A DNA stretch of 64,000 bases from contig JAPJBO010000954.1 of assembly GCA_030068145.1 (NCBI GenBank), forward strand, positions 1-64,000. Direction: 5' to 3'. The position numbers and the translations under genes are program-made. The DNA is from Diplonema papillatum. Taxonomy: Eukaryota; Euglenozoa; Diplonemea; Diplonemida; Diplonemidae. How positions within the stretch are numbered: position 1 is the stretch's first letter; every line of letters begins with the position of its first letter. This document shows, one piece after another, positions 62,195 through 64,000 of this stretch. A model generated the notes under the pieces. That model had not been told where the DNA came from, did no database searches, and saw only the letters and a program-made list of their open reading frames with translations.

Positions 62195-62462
62195 AAAGAC
62201 CCCAGGAGACAAGCCACCTGGTCCAGGCCAAAATCGGTGAATTTCGGGGGGTAATTTCTTTGTGGCGACCACTTTCTGCAGTCGGCCCTGGGGGGAAGAG
62301 CTACAAAGGTGCAGTATTACGGCCCAACTTGCGCAGAGCGGCCATGTGCAATGCGTGCCCGGAAGAGGAAGGAATAGGATGAGAAGGAAGGACAGACTGG
62401 GAGTCACGGTTTGACAGGTAGTGACAGGATCAGCTGCGGTATGGAGAGCAGGAAATGTTCTA
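62195..62462 (+). repeat. Segment shared with the interior of the 8688-12531 element
   Basis: Matches 8905-9217: CACCTGGTCCAG, a CGGGG tract, TTTGTGGCGACCACTTTC, TGCGCAGAGCGG and GAGAGCAGGAA. In both places a LINE fragment follows directly. Confidence 0.65.
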
Positions 62463-63290
62463 TCGGAAGCCCCGCGCCGGCCGGGTTTCGAAGCGATCAC
62501 GGGACCGGAGACAGAGGCCCCGCGCCGGCCGGGTTTCGAAGCGATCGCGGGACCGGAGACCTTCGCGGCGGTCGGAGGAGAGAGATGGTTCCGGGCGCTG
62601 CAGTATTGGTTGGATGGGATGTGCTGGTCGGTGGCGGGTGACGTCTCAAAACCCGCAGACGTCTCGAAACCTCGCCGTCGACTTTGAAGTGTGGACCAAA
62701 CTGGATCTTCCGGGCAGTGTCGTAGCGACGACGGATGGGACACCGTTGAGCATGCGTGCGAGGTACTCTCAAAACTTTTAAAAACCGTCGGGGATGCGCT
62801 GGAGCGAACGGTGACGGACCGCTTCTGCCAGGCAGGAAGCTGGAGAAGATGGGGTCGCTGAGAACGGTGGGAGCCCCGCCGTGCCTCACGGGGTACGAGA
62901 TGAGGCCGATCTTCCGTGGTGGTACGGAGACAATGGAAGTGCTCGAGACACAGCTGACGACGGCACGAGTTCAGCGGCGAGGCGTGAGGGATGGATCTTT
63001 TCCTGACGTACGGAGGTGGAAGGGCGGAGCGTGCGGCGAGATGGGCGATGTTCAACGCTACGGAACACGAAAGTGGAGTGAGCGGGTGTGCCACGAGCAC
63101 TAGAAGTGCGGCGTGTGAAAGCGCCGGTGCAGCAACCGATGAACCTGGACGAGCAATCGAAGAAGAAGCGAGGCACCAAACGCGCCTGAGCGCGACGATC
63201 AAGTCGAGCTAAAGAGGCGAAAGCATGGTCACGTACGAAGAGATAACCGCGACACCGCAAATCGCCACAGATGATTTGTATTCTAACCCA
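62463..63290 (+). pseudogene. Fragment of the OTU-type LINE ORF2 C-terminal half and 3' UTR
   Basis: Translated pieces match ORF2 from about residue 1390: RWFRALQYWLDGMCWSVAGD, then GSLRTVGAPPCLTGYEMRPI and TETMEVLETQL. The Cys/His array is largely lost, but the 3' UTR region remains (AATCGCCACAGA, TTCTAACCCAAAC). A 43-base piece (CCGCGCCGGCCGGGTTTCGA) is duplicated in tandem at its start. Frames are broken. Confidence 0.75.
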
Positions 63291-63625
63291 AACTATCAGA
63301 GGCGGTCGCGGTCGAGACGGCAACCCGAGCGAGGAGTAAGGTTGATAACCAGAATGACTGTCATAATGGCCATGCTGAAGGCAAGGTTGCGTTGCAGGAG
63401 GAGAAACTGGTGCTTGGCCGAGGATAAGATGGCTATGGCGGCACGGGCAGAACAGAGCGCACGCCTTCGCAGTCCCAGGACCTCCGCCCACTTGCATACA
63501 GCCGTCGATTGGCCTTTCCCAAGAGGACGAGTTGGAATGCAGGTACCATCTCCGGAGAGCTTCCGGTTTCTCCCAGAGTAGAGGAGCTGATGCAAACGCC
63601 ACCTGATTGCGGATCACCTTCTTGC
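63291..63625. repeat. Segment shared with 10060-10640
   Basis: Shares GAGCGAGGAGTAAGGTTGAT, CAGTCCCAG, GACGAGTTGGAATGCAGGTA and GCCCAAACCCAAGAGG. It follows the LINE fragment in both places, so the whole 62195-63625 block is a second, diverged copy of the interior of the 8688-12531 element. Confidence 0.65.
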
Positions 63626-64000
63626 CCAAACCCAAGAGGGATAGGAGTGTCGGAATGGCGCGCAAGGAGAGGCTCTGGCTTGTTTGCTTCTTTCGCTGGC
63701 GAGAGGAAGACTTCGGACACGGCAAAGCCTTGGGCTTTTCGGGCTCTGCATCCTTCTGTTCCAGAGATCTTGCCCACAACAAAATTAGCCTTGAATGGCA
63801 TGCTTCGGGTGAGGGCATGCAGTTTATCAAGAAGTAACTTCTTATCAGCTCCCTTCCATGCAGACACAAGTTGGACTCAAGCACATCCTTTCGTCTATCA
63901 CCGGACTCTTGATTGTGTGCTGCCAAATTTATCTGTGGGCTGTCCAAGATATCCTGCAGATCTCCATCGGTCAGGCCTCTGCCATCCGTCACGATAACGC
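63626..64000 (-). other. Unassigned right edge, open minus-strand frames
   Basis: Minus-strand frames read MTDGRGLTDGDLQDILDSPQ and NFVVGKISGTEGCRARKAQG. Both look protein-like, but neither matches a family I know, and the window ends here. Could be the last exon of a gene lying to the right or part of the repeat. Confidence 0.25.

Overview
The window is nuclear DNA of a eukaryote. Its genes are split by spliceosomal GT-AG introns, one of them 7.7 kb long. It carries non-LTR retrotransposons (LINEs) of two very different kinds, and most of the remaining space is dispersed repeats, miniature inverted-repeat elements and minisatellites. The broad GC content, long introns and repeat load would suit a protist or alga, but nothing here places it in a lineage. 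No prokaryotic features, rRNA genes, tRNA genes or CRISPR arrays were seen.

Five host genes can be supported, all on the minus strand. They are the transcription elongation factor SPT5 (245-5173, six exons that agree in phase, 3' end off the left edge); a secreted-type M28 zinc aminopeptidase with a signal peptide, PA-like region and a C-terminal RDEL (7097-16347, two exons); a two-exon protein with a START-like C-terminal half (24304-26721); a four-pass membrane protein with a Pro/Tyr-rich tail (28895-29671); and the last exon of a CCCH zinc-finger protein (50012-50761). They share no pathway and look like ordinary scattered housekeeping genes.

The right quarter holds a long, apparently intact LINE (about 52030-59750). 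ORF1 (650 aa) has coiled coils. ORF2 (1840 aa) joins an OTU-type cysteine protease, an APE endonuclease, a reverse transcriptase with FADD, a CCHC knuckle and a C-terminal Cys/His array. It sits in a CGATTAC repeat tract, and that tract lies between 23-26 bp inverted repeats flanked on both sides by TATAAC inside TATAACGT arrays. Pieces of this LINE's 3' part occur at 9210-10045, 29945-30195, 49743-49800 and 62463-63290. Two copies of a second LINE type (reverse transcriptase plus RNase H) lie on the minus strand at 38807-40660 and 60575-62050. Both are cut at their 5' side next to a homopolymer run.

The M28 intron holds a 3.8 kb transposon-like element (8688-12531). Its inverted ends are arrays of an 18-bp perfect palindrome, and its interior carries a LINE 3' fragment plus sequence that recurs at 62195-63620. 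Elsewhere the non-genic DNA is built from a small set of recurring modules, called families 1-8 in the feature list, together with tandem arrays and three kinds of miniature element.
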